Assembly: GCF_028291725.1 (NCBI RefSeq)
Contig: NZ_JAQGNT010000009.1
Location: forward strand, 62,001-126,000
Reading direction: 5' to 3'
From: Hydrocarboniphaga sp.
Lineage (GTDB): Bacteria; Pseudomonadota; Gammaproteobacteria; Nevskiales; Nevskiaceae
DNA: 64,000 nt
Shown: in pieces, positions 52,356-62,438 of the stretch
Layout: each line of letters opens with the position of its first letter
Position numbering within the stretch: position 1 is the first letter of the stretch
The notes under the pieces: generated by a model
Database searches by the model: none
What the model was told of the DNA's origin: nothing
Seen by the model: the letters and a program-made list of their open reading frames with translations, nothing else
Program-made: the position numbers and the translations under genes

Positions 52356-53438
52356 TCAGGCGCGGGTGCGCGCGAACTCTTTCATGTAGCCGACCAGCGC
52401 CTGGACGCCCTCGATCGTCATCGCGTTGTAGATCGACGCGCGCATGCCGCCGACCGAGCGATGGCCTTTCAGGCCGATCAGCCCCGCCGCTTTCGAGCCT
52501 TTCAGGAAATCCGCATCGAGTTCCGGATTCGCCAGCGTAAACGGCACATTCATCTTCGAGCGCACCGGCTTGGCGACCGGGTTGCGATAGAAGTCCTGGC
52601 TATCCAGATAGTCGTAGAGCAGCGCCGCCTTGCGCGCATTGTGTTCACCGACCGCCGCGAGCCCGCCTTCGGCCTTCATCCACTTGAACACCAGGCCGCA
52701 GACGTACCAGGCGAAAGTTGGCGGCGTGTTCATCATCGAATCGTTTTCGGCGACGTTCTTGTAGTCGTGGATCTGGAACGTGCCCGGCGCGGTCTTGCCG
52801 ATCAGATCGTCGCGCACGATCACCACGGTCAAACCGGCCGGGCCGATGTTCTTCTGCGCGCCGGCATAGATCAGCCCGTACTTCGACACGTCGAACGGGC
52901 GCGACGCGAAGCTCGACGACATGTCGCTGACCAGCGTCACGCCACCGACATCCGGCGCATCCGGAAACTCGACGCCATGAATCGTTTCATTCGAGGTGAT
53001 GTGCACGTAGGCCGCATCCGGATCGAGCTTCCAGCTGGCACGCTCCGGGATGTCGGTGAACTTACCGGCTTCACTGCTCGCGGCCAGATTGGCCTTGCCG
53101 TGATTCGCGAATTCCTTGTACGCCTTCTTGCCCCAGTCGCCATTGACGATGAAATCGGCGCCGGTCTTGCCGCGCAGCAGGTTCTGCGGCACGACCGCGA
53201 ACTGCGCGGTCGCCCCGCCCTGCATGAACAGCACTTTGTAGTGGGCGGGAATGTTCAGCACTTCGCGCATGTCGCGCTCGCAGTCTTGTGCGATCGAGGT
53301 GAACTCCTTGTCGCGATGGCTCATCTCCATCACGCCCATGCCGCAGCCCTGCCAGTCGAGCAGCTCGGCCTTGACCTGTTCGAGGACCGGCAGCGGCAAG
53401 GTCGCGGGTCCGGCGCTGAAGTTATAGATACGGCTCAT
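52356..53438 (-). CDS. serC: Phosphoserine aminotransferase
   Basis: 360 residues. YNFSAGPATLP start, PLP Lys in GLIYAGAQKNIGPAGLTVV, and KGHRSVGGMRASIYNA at the C-terminus. AGGAGA ribosome binding site. Converts phosphohydroxypyruvate to phosphoserine, and serves pyridoxine synthesis. Confidence 0.97.
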   Translation of the reverse strand: MSRIYNFSAGPATLPLPVLEQVKAELLDWQGCGMGVMEMSHRDKEFTSIAQDCERDMREVLNIPAHYKVLFMQGGATAQFAVVPQNLLRGKTGADFIVNGDWGKKAYKEFANHGKANLAASSEAGKFTDIPERASWKLDPDAAYVHITSNETIHGVEFPDAPDVGGVTLVSDMSSSFASRPFDVSKYGLIYAGAQKNIGPAGLTVVIVRDDLIGKTAPGTFQIHDYKNVAENDSMMNTPPTFAWYVCGLVFKWMKAEGGLAAVGEHNARKAALLYDYLDSQDFYRNPVAKPVRSKMNVPFTLANPELDADFLKGSKAAGLIGLKGHRSVGGMRASIYNAMTIEGVQALVGYMKEFARTRA

Positions 53439-53484
53439 CGGATGGATCTCCTGTTTTAGTTTTTTGACTGGGGCTCAGCTGGGC

Positions 53485-53910
53485 TCAAGCAGCCGCGGAC
53501 GAACGCGTCGCCCGCAGCCAGTTTTCAACTTCAAGGCCAGGCACCGACAGATAACGCTGCGGCTCGTCGGTGATCAGCGTCAGGCCGTGCGCGAGCGCGG
53601 TCGCGGCCAGGATCAGCTCGAATCCGCTGAGACTCTCGTGCTGCTGCGCCAGGTAACCGGCGAGCTGGCTCGCCTTCTGCGCCTCGGCGCCGCCGAACTC
53701 GATCACGCGCACCGTCGCCAGCAGGTTCTTCATCAGCTCGCCGTAGCGCGACAGGGCGCGCGGCTGCATCCGCAGCCCGGTCTCAGCCTGCACCTGGCTG
53801 ACCACCGAAACGGCGACTTCACCCGGCTTGAGCTGCCCCAGTGCCAGTACCACCGGCAGCCGGCCCTTGACCGCGGCCGCCAGCATGGCCGCATCGAGCA
53901 AGACCGCCAT
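53485..53910 (-). CDS. Divergent VapC-like PIN toxin
   Basis: 141 residues. PIN-like Asp6 in LLDAAML; the usual DTN start is altered. Glu in VQAETG, a FELILAATAL helix where Asp is normal but Glu stands here, and LITDEPQRYLSVPGLEVENW at the end. RNase activity is plausible but two acidic positions differ from consensus. Starts on the last base of its antitoxin gene. Sits between serC and gyrA. Confidence 0.75.
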   Translation of the reverse strand: MAVLLDAAMLAAAVKGRLPVVLALGQLKPGEVAVSVVSQVQAETGLRMQPRALSRYGELMKNLLATVRVIEFGGAEAQKASQLAGYLAQQHESLSGFELILAATALAHGLTLITDEPQRYLSVPGLEVENWLRATRSSAAA

Positions 53911-54143
53911 CAGCGATCCTCACCAGGTTTCCAGACCTGGAAGTCCGCAATCCCGGCCGCGAGTTCGGGCGCCGGATTACGGAAATGCTCGCGCAGCGCC
54001 GGCGGCCAGTCGCTGGCCTCGAAACGCAGAAGCCAATCCTTGACGCCTATTGAGATCAGGCGATTGCGCGTCATGCCGGTGGCCTCGACCGCGCGATTCA
54101 GGCGCTCGAGGGTTTCGTCGTCGAAATGGACGCTGAAGTTCAT
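53910..54143 (-). CDS. CopG/VapB-like antitoxin
   Basis: 77 residues from ATG 54143 (an in-frame ATG at 54179 would lie across the operator). Ribbon-helix-helix start MNFSVHFDDETLERLNRAVE with TGMTRNRLIS helix, then a C-terminal toxin-binding tail. Stop overlaps the toxin start by one base. Represses its own promoter in characterised relatives. Confidence 0.75.
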   Translation of the reverse strand: MNFSVHFDDETLERLNRAVEATGMTRNRLISIGVKDWLLRFEASDWPPALREHFRNPAPELAAGIADFQVWKPGEDR

Positions 54144-54155
54144 GTCGCGAATTAC

Positions 54156-54173
54156 AACATAACAGGACATGTT
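54156..54173 (-). promoter_or_regulatory. Operator-like inverted repeat before antitoxin gene
   Basis: AACAT-AACAGGAC-ATGTT, exact 5-bp arms, 13 bp upstream of the antitoxin ATG in an AT-rich stretch. Position suits autoregulation by the ribbon-helix-helix antitoxin. Confidence 0.45.
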
Positions 54174-54197
54174 AGACAAACTTTCTGATCGTACCCA

Positions 54198-54275
54198 TAG
54201 GTTGGGGTGAGCGCAGCGAACCCCAACATCGGCGCGGAACGAATGTTGGGGTTCGCTGCGCTCACCCCAACCTAC
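54198..54275. repeat. REP/BIME-like inverted repeat, family II copy 2
   Basis: 78 bp, TAGGTTGGGGTGAGCGCAGC to its inverse ending CCTAC. It lies 12 bp past the gyrA stop. Together with 57458-57535 it flanks gyrA and the DUF3309 gene. Confidence 0.9.
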
Positions 54276-54287
54276 GCCTACGCCTGT

Positions 54288-56987
54288 CTACTCGTCGTTC
54301 GGCCCTTCCAGCGGAGCCGCCGTATCGTCGATCGCCACCTCGTCCTCGGCCTCGATCTCGATGCGGTCGACACCGACCAGGCGATCACCCGGATTCGGCT
54401 TCATCAGGCGCACGCCCTGGGTGTTGCGGCCCATGGTGCGCACATCGGTGGCCTTGAAGCGGATCAGGTTCGCGGACTCGGAGATCAGCATCACCTGGTG
54501 GCCGTCGGTAACCTCGATCGCGCCGATCAGATTGCCGGTCTTGTCGGTCAGCGACTGCGCGATCACGCCCATGCCGCCGCGGCCGCGCAGCGGGAACTGG
54601 TCGATCGGCGTGCGTTTGCCGTAGCCGAGTTCGGACGCGGTCAGGATGTCGGCGCGCGCCTCACCGACGGCCTCCGGCGACACCACGATCAGCGCGATGA
54701 TCTGCGCATGCGCCGGCAGCGCTTCTTCCGCGGTCTCGGTCTCGGCGCCTTCACCGGACTCGTCACCCGCCGCCTCGTCGCGACGCACCAGGCGCATGCC
54801 GCGCACGCCGGTCGCGGTACGGCCCATCGCACGCACATCGTTCTCGTTGAAGCGGATCACGCGGCCGGCGTCGCTGAACATCAGCACGTCGCTGTTGCCG
54901 GTGGTCAGCGCGACGCCGACCAGCGAGTCGTCGACACGCAGATCCAGCGCGATGATGCCGTTGCTGCGGATGTTCGCAAACGAGGCCAGATCGGTCTTCT
55001 TGACCGTGCCCAGGCGCGTCGCCATGAAGATGTAGCGCGGCGAGCCGTCCTCGTTCTCGAACTTCTTGACCGACAGCACCGCGCTGATCTTCTCGCCGGC
55101 TTCGAGCGGCAACAGATTGACGAACGGCCGGCCGCGCGAACCGCGCGAACCGCCGGGTAGCTCGAACACGCGCAGCTTGTAGACCTTGCCGGTGGAACCG
55201 AAGCACAGCAGCCAGTCATGCGTATGCGCGACCCACAGCCGGTCGACGAAATCTTCCTGTTTGTTGGCGGTAGCGAGCTTGCCGCGGCCGCCGCGCTTCT
55301 GCGCCTGGTACTCGGTCAGCGGCACGCTCTTGACGTAGCCTTCGTGGCTCAGCGTGACGACCATGTCCTGCGGCGCGATCAGGTCTTCGCGCGCCATGTT
55401 CAGCGCGGCGTCGGTGATCTCGGTGCGGCGCTCGTCGCCGTACTGTTCCTTGACCGCGAGCAACTCGTCGCGAATCACCGTCAGCAGGCGATCCTCCGAG
55501 GCGAGGATGTCGAGGTAGTCGATGATGGAGTCGAGCAGCTCCTTGAACTCGTTGTGGATCTTGTCCTGCTCCAAACCGGTCAGGCGCGACAGACGCATTT
55601 CCAGGATGGCCGAGGACTGCGCGTCGGACAGGCGATAAGACGCCACGCCGTTGTCGTCGATGATGCCGAACTCGACGGCCAGATCTTCCGGACGCGAGGC
55701 CGACGAGTCGGCACGCGCCAGCAGCGTCGTGACCAGGCCCGCGTCCCAGGTGCGGGCCATCATCTTGATCTTGGCTTCGGCGGAATTCGGCGAGCTGCGG
55801 ATCAGCTCGATCATCTCGTCGATGTTGGCCAGCGCAACCGCCAGGCCTTCCAAAATGTGTGCGCGCTTGCGCGCTTCGCGCAGCAGGTAACGCGTGCGGC
55901 GCGTGACCACTTCGCGGCGATGGCGCACGAAGATTTCGAGCAGCGACTTCAGCGACAGCGTCTTCGGCTGGCCGCCGTCGAGCGCGACCATGTTGATGCC
56001 GAACGTGACCTGCAGGGAGGTATGCTGGAACAGGTTGTTCAGCACGACTTCTTCGTTCTCGCCGCGCTTGAGCTCGATGTAGACGCGCATGCCGTCCTTG
56101 TCTGACTCGTCGCGAATCTCCGCGATGCCCTCGACTTTCTTCTCTTTGACCAGCTCGGCGATGCGCTCCTGCAGACGCGCCTTGTTCACCTGGTACGGCA
56201 GCTCGGTGACGATGATCGCCTGCTTGTCGCTGCCCACGGTTTCGAAATGGGTACGCGCGCGTATCACGATGCGTCCGCGGCCGGTATCGTAGGCTTCGGT
56301 CAGGCCGTGCGCGTCCAGAATCAGGCCGGCGGTGGGGAAATCCGGCGCCGGGATCAGCTTCATCAGACCGGCGGTGTCGATGTCCGGGTTGTCGATCAGC
56401 GCGATGCAGCCGGCGATCACTTCGCCCAGGTTGTGCGGCGGGATATTGGTGGCGAGGCCGACCGCAATACCCGCCGAGCCGTTGACCAGCAGCTGCGGCA
56501 CGCGCGTCGGCAGCACCAGCGGCTCGATGTCTTTCTCGTCGTAGTTCGGGACGAAATCGACGGTCTCGGAATCGAGGTCGGCCAGCATCTCCGAGGTCAG
56601 CCGCGCCATCCGGCATTCGGTGTAGCGCATTGCCGCGGCGCGATCGCCGTCGACCGAGCCGAAGTTGCCCTGGCCATCGACCAGCAGGTAGCGCATCGAG
56701 AACGGCTGAGCCAGGCGCACCAGCGCGTCGTAGGCAGCGGTGTCGCCGTGCGGGTGGTACTTGCCGATGACGTCGCCGACCACGCGCGCGCACTTGATGT
56801 ACGGGCGGTTCCAGGTGTTGTTGAGCTGGCTCATCGCATACAGGATGCGGCGATGCACCGGCTTCAGGCCGTCCCGGGCATCCGGGAGAGCTCGGCCGAC
56901 GATTACGCTCATCGCGTAATCCAGATACGAACGCCGCATCTCGTCTTCGAGATTAACGGACAGCACTTCCTTGGCGAATTCAGTCAT
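54288..56987 (-). CDS. gyrA: DNA gyrase subunit A
   Basis: 899 residues. Active-site Tyr122 ([10 protein letters not shown]), and quinolone-determining positions Thr83 and Asp87 in [13 protein letters not shown] (Thr83 is the natural residue in several gammaproteobacteria). Six-bladed C-terminal wrapping domain with QAKRGGRG (GyrA box). An acidic insertion ([15 protein letters not shown], near residue 740) interrupts it. Introduces negative supercoils with GyrB. An extended -10 promoter lies upstream. Confidence 0.97.
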   Translation of the reverse strand: MTEFAKEVLSVNLEDEMRRSYLDYAMSVIVGRALPDARDGLKPVHRRILYAMSQLNNTWNRPYIKCARVVGDVIGKYHPHGDTAAYDALVRLAQPFSMRYLLVDGQGNFGSVDGDRAAAMRYTECRMARLTSEMLADLDSETVDFVPNYDEKDIEPLVLPTRVPQLLVNGSAGIAVGLATNIPPHNLGEVIAGCIALIDNPDIDTAGLMKLIPAPDFPTAGLILDAHGLTEAYDTGRGRIVIRARTHFETVGSDKQAIIVTELPYQVNKARLQERIAELVKEKKVEGIAEIRDESDKDGMRVYIELKRGENEEVVLNNLFQHTSLQVTFGINMVALDGGQPKTLSLKSLLEIFVRHRREVVTRRTRYLLREARKRAHILEGLAVALANIDEMIELIRSSPNSAEAKIKMMARTWDAGLVTTLLARADSSASRPEDLAVEFGIIDDNGVASYRLSDAQSSAILEMRLSRLTGLEQDKIHNEFKELLDSIIDYLDILASEDRLLTVIRDELLAVKEQYGDERRTEITDAALNMAREDLIAPQDMVVTLSHEGYVKSVPLTEYQAQKRGGRGKLATANKQEDFVDRLWVAHTHDWLLCFGSTGKVYKLRVFELPGGSRGSRGRPFVNLLPLEAGEKISAVLSVKKFENEDGSPRYIFMATRLGTVKKTDLASFANIRSNGIIALDLRVDDSLVGVALTTGNSDVLMFSDAGRVIRFNENDVRAMGRTATGVRGMRLVRRDEAAGDESGEGAETETAEEALPAHAQIIALIVVSPEAVGEARADILTASELGYGKRTPIDQFPLRGRGGMGVIAQSLTDKTGNLIGAIEVTDGHQVMLISESANLIRFKATDVRTMGRNTQGVRLMKPNPGDRLVGVDRIEIEAEDEVAIDDTAAPLEGPNDE

Positions 56988-57061
56988 TGCGCAATAGCGG
57001 GCTCGGGCGGCTGTTAGAAGGCCGCCTCGTATAGTCGGAGGGCTGAAGCAATATGCAGCAA

Positions 57062-57070
57062 ATTATAACA
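57062..57070 (-). promoter_or_regulatory. gyrA extended -10 promoter
   Basis: On the minus strand TGTTATAAT: a perfect TATAAT -10 hexamer with the TGn extension, 75 bp before the gyrA ATG. No good -35 at 16-18 bp, as is common when a TGn extension is present. Confidence 0.6.
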
Positions 57071-57209
57071 CGCGCAGCCCCGCAATGACGCTATAGACGC
57101 ACAGAGACTGGAGGCTGTAGGGGGATAGTCGGATGAGCCTGGGGCTCGAATCTGCAGCGCTTAAGCCGGTCAGCTGACCGGCCCGACGTACCGAGGTGCT
57201 GCGGGAGGC

Positions 57210-57368
57210 TCAGATGGCACCCATGAAAACCAGTACCAGCACCACGATCAGCACAGTGCCCAGACCTCCTGCGGGATAGTAACCCCAAGAGCGGCTGTGC
57301 GAGTGCACCGGCAGCGCACCGACCAGCAACAGCAGCAACACGATCAGCAATATGGTTCCGAGTGCCAT
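57210..57368 (-). CDS. DUF3309 family membrane micro-protein, 52 aa
   Basis: 52 residues from ATG 57368, with GGGAG six bases upstream. Start ALGTILLIVLLLLLVGALP, the middle HSRSWGYYPAGGLG, then a second helix TVLIVVLVLVFMGAI. Two short membrane helices joined by an aromatic/Gly turn are the DUF3309 pattern. Function unknown; such proteins are often stress-induced. Stands alone between gyrA and trpB. Confidence 0.85.
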   Translation of the reverse strand: MALGTILLIVLLLLLVGALPVHSHSRSWGYYPAGGLGTVLIVVLVLVFMGAI

Positions 57369-57457
57369 CACAATCTCCCTTTGCCTAATTGGCCCGAATG
57401 GGTAGGAGCAAAGGTAGCGATGTGATGCTGAACGCCCGGCATTGCGGCGACGTCATC

Positions 57458-57535
57458 GTAGGTTGGGGTGAGCGCAGCGAACCCCAACATTCGTCCGCGC
57501 TGATGTTGGGGTTCGCTGCGCTCACCCCAACCTAC
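57458..57535. repeat. REP/BIME-like inverted repeat, family II copy 3
   Basis: 78 bp, GTAGGTTGGGGTGAGCGCAG to its inverse ending CCTAC. It lies five bases past the trpB stop, where trpA would be expected. Confidence 0.9.
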
Positions 57536-57540
57536 GAGTA

Positions 57541-58743
57541 TTAGCCGAGCGTGATGCCCTCGAGCTTGGCGACCGTGAAGATGTCCTTGTCACCGCGACC
57601 AGACAGATTCACGACGATGTTCTCATCGGGCCGCATCGATGGCGCCAGCAGCTTGGCGTAGGCGACCGCGTGGGCGGATTCCAGTGCCGGAATGATGCCT
57701 TCGCGGCGCGCGCACTCATGGAACGCGGCCAGCGCCGCGTCATCGTTGATTGCGGAGTATTGCACGCGTCCCAGATCCTTCAGCCAGGAATGCTCGGGGC
57801 CGACGCCCGGATAATCCAGGCCGGCCGAGATCGAATGCGTGCCCTGAATCTGGCCGTTCTCGTCGGCCATGATGTAGGTGCGATTGCCATGCAGCACGCC
57901 GGGCTTGCCGGCGGACAGCGGCGCCGCATGCCGCCCGGTCTCGATGCCGTCGCCGCCCGCTTCGACGCCATACATCTTGACTTCGTCGAAACCGATGAAC
58001 GGGTGGAACAGGCCAATCGCATTGGAGCCGCCGCCGACGCAGGCGACCAGTGCATCCGGTAGCCGGCCCATCTGCTCGCGCGACTGAGCGATCACTTCGC
58101 GGCCGACCACGGCATTGAAGTCGCGCACCAGCATCGGGTAAGGATGCGGGCCGGCGACCGTGCCGATGATGTAGAAGGTGTCGTCGACATTGGTCACCCA
58201 GTCGCGCATCGCCTCGTTCAGCGCGTCCTTCAAGGTGCGCGTGCCCGAGGTCACCGGCACCACTTCGGCGCCGAGCAGCTTCATCCGGTAGACGTTCGGC
58301 GACTGGCGCTCGATGTCGTCGGCGCCCATGTAGACCACGCACTTCAGCCCGAGACGCGCGGCGATCGTCGCGGTCGCGACGCCATGCTGGCAGGCGCCGG
58401 TCTCGGCGATGATCCGGGTCTTGCCCAGATGCTTGGCCAGCAGCGCCTGACCGACCGTGTTGTTGACCTTGTGCGCGCCGGTGTGGTTCAGGTCTTCGCG
58501 CTTGAGCCAGATGCGCGCACCGCCCCAGGCCTTGGTCAGACGATCCGCCGGATACAGCGGCGACGGCCGGCCGACATAGTGTTTCAGGTCGAAATCGAGC
58601 TCCGCCTGGAACTTCGGGTCGGCCTTGAACTGTTCGTAGGCCTCCTCCAGCTGGCGCAGCGGCTCCATCAGGGTTTCGGCGACGAAACGGCCGCCATAGG
58701 GGCCGAAATGACCGCGCGCATCGGGGTACTGTTCGTATTTCAT
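57541..58743 (-). CDS. trpB: Tryptophan synthase beta chain
   Basis: 400 residues. PLP Lys92 in [24 protein letters not shown], and [13 protein letters not shown] for the phosphate loop. Joins indole and serine. Follows trpF by one base. The usual partner trpA is not next to it; a REP element follows instead. Confidence 0.97.
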   Translation of the reverse strand: MKYEQYPDARGHFGPYGGRFVAETLMEPLRQLEEAYEQFKADPKFQAELDFDLKHYVGRPSPLYPADRLTKAWGGARIWLKREDLNHTGAHKVNNTVGQALLAKHLGKTRIIAETGACQHGVATATIAARLGLKCVVYMGADDIERQSPNVYRMKLLGAEVVPVTSGTRTLKDALNEAMRDWVTNVDDTFYIIGTVAGPHPYPMLVRDFNAVVGREVIAQSREQMGRLPDALVACVGGGSNAIGLFHPFIGFDEVKMYGVEAGGDGIETGRHAAPLSAGKPGVLHGNRTYIMADENGQIQGTHSISAGLDYPGVGPEHSWLKDLGRVQYSAINDDAALAAFHECARREGIIPALESAHAVAYAKLLAPSMRPDENIVVNLSGRGDKDIFTVAKLEGITLG

Positions 58744-58744
58744 T

Positions 58745-59389
58745 TTAGGGTGACTGAAGGTCGGCGCGGCGGACCGCGTCGACGAAAGCCCGCATCAGCG
58801 CGGGATCCTTGATGCCCGGCGCCGACTCGATTCCGCTGGATACATCCACGGCCGGCGGGGCCGCCATTGTAACCGCCTGGGCGACGTTGACCGGGCTCAG
58901 CCCACCGGCCAGCACCCAGGATTTGCTCAAGCCACGCGGTGACCGCGACCAATCGAAGCGGTGCCCGGTACCGCCCAGAGCACCGGGAGCGTGGCTGTCC
59001 AGCAGCAGTCCGCGCGCTCGTGAATAGCGCCGGCACCAGTCTTCCAGATCCTGGCTCTCGGCCATCGGCACAGCCTTCAGATACGGCCGCGCCCAGCGTT
59101 CGCAGAACAGCGGCGATTCCTGCCCGTGAAACTGCAGCAAGTCAGGTTCGATACGGTCGATGACCTCGGCGACCAGCGCCTCGTCGGCATCGCGAAAGAG
59201 CGCGACGACGCTGACGAAGACCGGCACACGGCGGCGCAGCTCGGCGGCGGCGGCCAGCGACACCACACGCTGGCTGCGGCTGTCGAAGATCAGGCCGACC
59301 GCATCCACCCCCAGGCTCAACGCGATGTCGAGATCCTCGGCGCGGGTGAATCCGCAGAACTTGATACGTGTCGGGATACGTGTCGGCAA
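58745..59389 (-). CDS. trpF: Phosphoribosylanthranilate isomerase
   Basis: 214 residues. Catalytic Cys in [15 protein letters not shown] and Asp in VDVSSGIES. The start is uncertain: a TTG at 59389 is the only standard candidate after the truA stop. The first codons contain a perfect 12-bp tandem duplication (59363-59386) giving PTRIPTRI. Amadori isomerisation in tryptophan synthesis. Confidence 0.92.
   Translation of the reverse strand: MPTRIPTRIKFCGFTRAEDLDIALSLGVDAVGLIFDSRSQRVVSLAAAAELRRRVPVFVSVVALFRDADEALVAEVIDRIEPDLLQFHGQESPLFCERWARPYLKAVPMAESQDLEDWCRRYSRARGLLLDSHAPGALGGTGHRFDWSRSPRGLSKSWVLAGGLSPVNVAQAVTMAAPPAVDVSSGIESAPGIKDPALMRAFVDAVRRADLQSP
59363..59386. repeat. 12-bp tandem duplication at the trpF start
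   Basis: GATACGTGTCGG twice without a break (59363-59374, 59375-59386). It adds four residues to TrpF in frame. Confidence 0.8.
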
Positions 59390-59428
59390 GGCAGCTTCGC
59401 GTCGGGCAGTTGGAGACAGGACAACCGC

Positions 59429-60208
59429 TCAGGGCAACCAGAATTCCTGCGCGGCCGGAATGCCGAATTCGGACGGATAGTCGGCAGCCACAAAGTATAG
59501 CCCCTGGGCCGGTGCGGTCATGCCGGCGCGAGTGCGGTCGCGGCCGGCCAGCACCTCGGCGACCCAGGCTTCGGAGCGACGTCCGCTGCCAACCTCGATC
59601 AGCGTACCGGCGATGTTGCGCACCATGTGATGCAGGAACGCGTTGGCGCGGATGTCCAGCAGCACGAAGTCGTTTTCGCGATGTACGGCGATGTCGGTGA
59701 TGCAGCGCATCGGCGTGTTCGACTGGCACTGAGATCCGCGGAACGCCGAAAAATCGAGTTCACCGGCCAGGTGCTGTGCGGCACGATGCATGGCATCGGC
59801 ATCCAGTGTCCAGGCCAGCCAGGCCGCGCGATCACTGAGCAGCGCCGAGCGAGCGCGACTGTTGTGCATCACGTAGCGATAGCGGCGTGCGACCGCGCTG
59901 TGCCGTGCGTGGAAATCGTCGCGCACGGCCTGTACCCAGCGCAGCGAAATATCCGCCGGCAGATTCGCGTTGGTGCCGAGGAGCCAGGCATAAGGACTGC
60001 GAACCGACAGCGAATCGAAGTGGATGACCTGCGCATAGCCATGCACGCCGGCATCGGTACGGCCGGCTGCCGAAATGGCGACCGGATGCGCTGCGACCCT
60101 GGACAGCGCGGCTTCGAGTTCGCCCTGCACCGAGATCGCATGCGGCTGCGATTGCCATCCCGAATAACGCGTGCCGACGTATTCGACCGCGGCCGCCCAA
60201 CGCGTCAT
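59429..60208 (-). CDS. truA: tRNA pseudouridine synthase A
   Basis: 259 residues from ATG 60208. Catalytic Asp52 in AAGRTDAGVHGYAQ; YVGTRYSGWQSQ start; FLHHMVRNIAGTLIEVG. Makes pseudouridine 38-40 in tRNA anticodon stems. Follows fimV by 16 bp. Confidence 0.95.
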   Translation of the reverse strand: MTRWAAAVEYVGTRYSGWQSQPHAISVQGELEAALSRVAAHPVAISAAGRTDAGVHGYAQVIHFDSLSVRSPYAWLLGTNANLPADISLRWVQAVRDDFHARHSAVARRYRYVMHNSRARSALLSDRAAWLAWTLDADAMHRAAQHLAGELDFSAFRGSQCQSNTPMRCITDIAVHRENDFVLLDIRANAFLHHMVRNIAGTLIEVGSGRRSEAWVAEVLAGRDRTRAGMTAPAQGLYFVAADYPSEFGIPAAQEFWLP

Positions 60209-60224
60209 CCGGACGAAATCCCGC

Positions 60225-62438
60225 CTAGAGCGGCAGTCGCTGCAGCAGAGACTGCGCGTCGGCCTGCTGCGCGGCATTGCCCTGCAGTGCCACCTCGGCG
60301 AGCAGATCGCGCGCCATCTGCTTGTCGCCCATGTCCAGATAGGCACGCGCCAGATCGAGCTTGGTGCCGACTTCGTCGTCGGTCGAGATCTCGACTTCGG
60401 GCTCGGCCTCGTAAAGATCGATGTCGGACGGATCGATATCGGGCAGTGCTTCGAACGCCACCACGCCGGGATCCGACAGATCGAGCGCCGCCGGCGCGGC
60501 GCCGGACGTCGAGGGCGACGAACCTCGCCAATGGGTCTGCGTATGCCAGGTCGACACATCGACCGGCGCACTGGCGTCGAACTGGCTCAACTCGAATTCG
60601 AGCAGATTGTCGTTCCTGGCTGCGGGCGTCTCCGGAGGAGCCGGCATCTCTAGCATCGGCTCGAGTCGGAACTCGACGCCGTTTCCGTGATGTTCGGCCC
60701 GAATCAGCTCGGCATCGGTCTCGCCACGAAACAGCGTCGCATCCGGGCACAACTGGCCGCCCATGAATACCAGGCGGCCCCACTCCGACGGCCCGACGCG
60801 CGGCTGGATCTGCAGCGCCAGTGCTTCAAAGTCAGCTGCCCGCCCCGCAGCGAAATAGGTCTCGGCCAGCTTCATCTGCAGGTCGTTGCGTTCGGGCTCG
60901 TTCGTGCTCGCCTCGAGCAGACCGCGCACCGCCTCGTCGTAAAGGCCATAGGACAAATGGAAGTCCGCTTCGGCCAGCGGATCGAGCTCATCCAGCGAAG
61001 GCTGAGCGCCTGTGATCGAAGTCGCGAGGTCGATATCGGCCGGATGCGCGTCTTCGCCCTCGATCGGCGAGACTTCGGCCATGGGCTCGGCTTCGGCCTG
61101 CGGCAGGTCGATGATCGCCTCACTTGCAATCGCAGCCTCGGTCGGCAGCTCGGGCGGCGCCTCCGGGCTGACAAGCACGAGCGGCTCGCCGGCCGGCAAC
61201 GCAGCAAGCTCGACCTCCGGCTCGATCGCCGTGGCCGCGGCAGCGAGCGGAGCCGCCGCCACCGGCACGTCGCTGCGAACCGGCACTGCAGGCGGCAGGC
61301 GGCGACGGCGCCACAAAACCCATACCGCCAGCAGCGCCAGCACCAACAGAACCAGCGCCCACGGCAGCGGATACGACGCGGGCGGCGCAGGCGGTGCGGG
61401 CGTGGCTGCCGGCGGTGTCGCGGGCGCCGGAGTTGCAGCCGGAACCGGAGTTTCGGCCGGTGCCGCATCGGCGGCGGCAGTTGGAGCGGCTGCATCGACG
61501 GCGCCGGGCGGCGCCGGGCTTGCAGCCTCGGTTCCGGCGGGCGCTTCCGGCACCGCGGCCGGCACAATCGGAGTCTCTGCTGCCACGACCGCAGGCGCTT
61601 CGGCGACGGCGGCCGGCTTGGCCGGTGCAGCCGCCGCGGCACCGCTCACGGCGGCAGACGACGAAGTACGCAGAGCCTGCACGCGACGGCGCGCTTCGAT
61701 CTCGGGCACGGCCCGCATTTCATCGACGCTCGGCACACGCAGCACCGAGCCGATCAACAGGCCATTGATGCCGCCGATGAAAGCCTGAGGATTGGCGGTG
61801 TACAGGGCCAGCATCGTCTGGTCCATCGAGACCAGCGATGGATCGGGGCGCAACTTCGACGCGACGCTCCAGAACGTCTGTCCGGATCGGATCGGGCCAT
61901 AGCTCCGGGGTTGCTGCTGCTGCGCGCTGGCGGCTGCATCGGATGTCGGAACCGCGTCGTCGGTCGTGGGCACGTCGGCGGGCGCAAACGATCCGGCTTT
62001 GGCGGTCTCATAGACGCGGCCCGGCGCAGCCGCGCCGGACTCGGGGGCGTTCGGCCCGCTCGGCGGCAGATCCAGCAGCACCGAATAGCCGCGCAGCACA
62101 CGGCTGTTGCCGGCGCGAGCCTCCACCAGCAAGGCGATGAAGGGCTCGCGCGCGATCTCGTCGCTGCTGATCCTGACTTTCGATCCGATGACGCTGAACT
62201 TGAGGCTGGACAGGTAATCACCGCGTTCGACTCCGGCTTTCTCGAAGTCCGCTGGCGAGGCCAGTTGCACGCGCAGACCTTCCGCCTCGTCCTGGCTCAG
62301 AGACGTCAGCGGAATCGTCGCGGACAAGGCCTGATTCAAATGCGACGCGACCTGAATCTCGCCCAGCCCCAGGGAATAGGCGGCGGTGCAGAAAAGACCA
62401 GCCAGCAGCGCCGTCCCCTTAGCCAGTCTTTGCAGCAT
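60225..62438 (-). CDS. fimV: Pilus assembly/peptidoglycan protein FimV
   Basis: 737 residues. Signal peptide (to about residue 22), an N-terminal domain (LGEIQVASHLNQALSATIPL), a LysM-like peptidoglycan-binding region (YGPIRSGQTFWSVASKLRP), a Pro/Ala-rich linker, one membrane helix (LPWALVLLVLALLAVWVLW), an acidic cytoplasmic part, and a C-terminal TPR/FimV repeat (LDLARAYLDMGDKQMARDLL). Needed for type IV pilus and polar organisation. Order fimV-truA-trpF-trpB is as in Pseudomonas. Confidence 0.93.
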   Translation of the reverse strand: MLQRLAKGTALLAGLFCTAAYSLGLGEIQVASHLNQALSATIPLTSLSQDEAEGLRVQLASPADFEKAGVERGDYLSSLKFSVIGSKVRISSDEIAREPFIALLVEARAGNSRVLRGYSVLLDLPPSGPNAPESGAAAPGRVYETAKAGSFAPADVPTTDDAVPTSDAAASAQQQQPRSYGPIRSGQTFWSVASKLRPDPSLVSMDQTMLALYTANPQAFIGGINGLLIGSVLRVPSVDEMRAVPEIEARRRVQALRTSSSAAVSGAAAAAPAKPAAVAEAPAVVAAETPIVPAAVPEAPAGTEAASPAPPGAVDAAAPTAAADAAPAETPVPAATPAPATPPAATPAPPAPPASYPLPWALVLLVLALLAVWVLWRRRRLPPAVPVRSDVPVAAAPLAAAATAIEPEVELAALPAGEPLVLVSPEAPPELPTEAAIASEAIIDLPQAEAEPMAEVSPIEGEDAHPADIDLATSITGAQPSLDELDPLAEADFHLSYGLYDEAVRGLLEASTNEPERNDLQMKLAETYFAAGRAADFEALALQIQPRVGPSEWGRLVFMGGQLCPDATLFRGETDAELIRAEHHGNGVEFRLEPMLEMPAPPETPAARNDNLLEFELSQFDASAPVDVSTWHTQTHWRGSSPSTSGAAPAALDLSDPGVVAFEALPDIDPSDIDLYEAEPEVEISTDDEVGTKLDLARAYLDMGDKQMARDLLAEVALQGNAAQQADAQSLLQRLPL

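Noticed and set aside
55216..56793. 525-codon minus-strand frame inside gyrA
   Set aside because: Shifted-frame shadow of gyrA, Arg-rich, no family.
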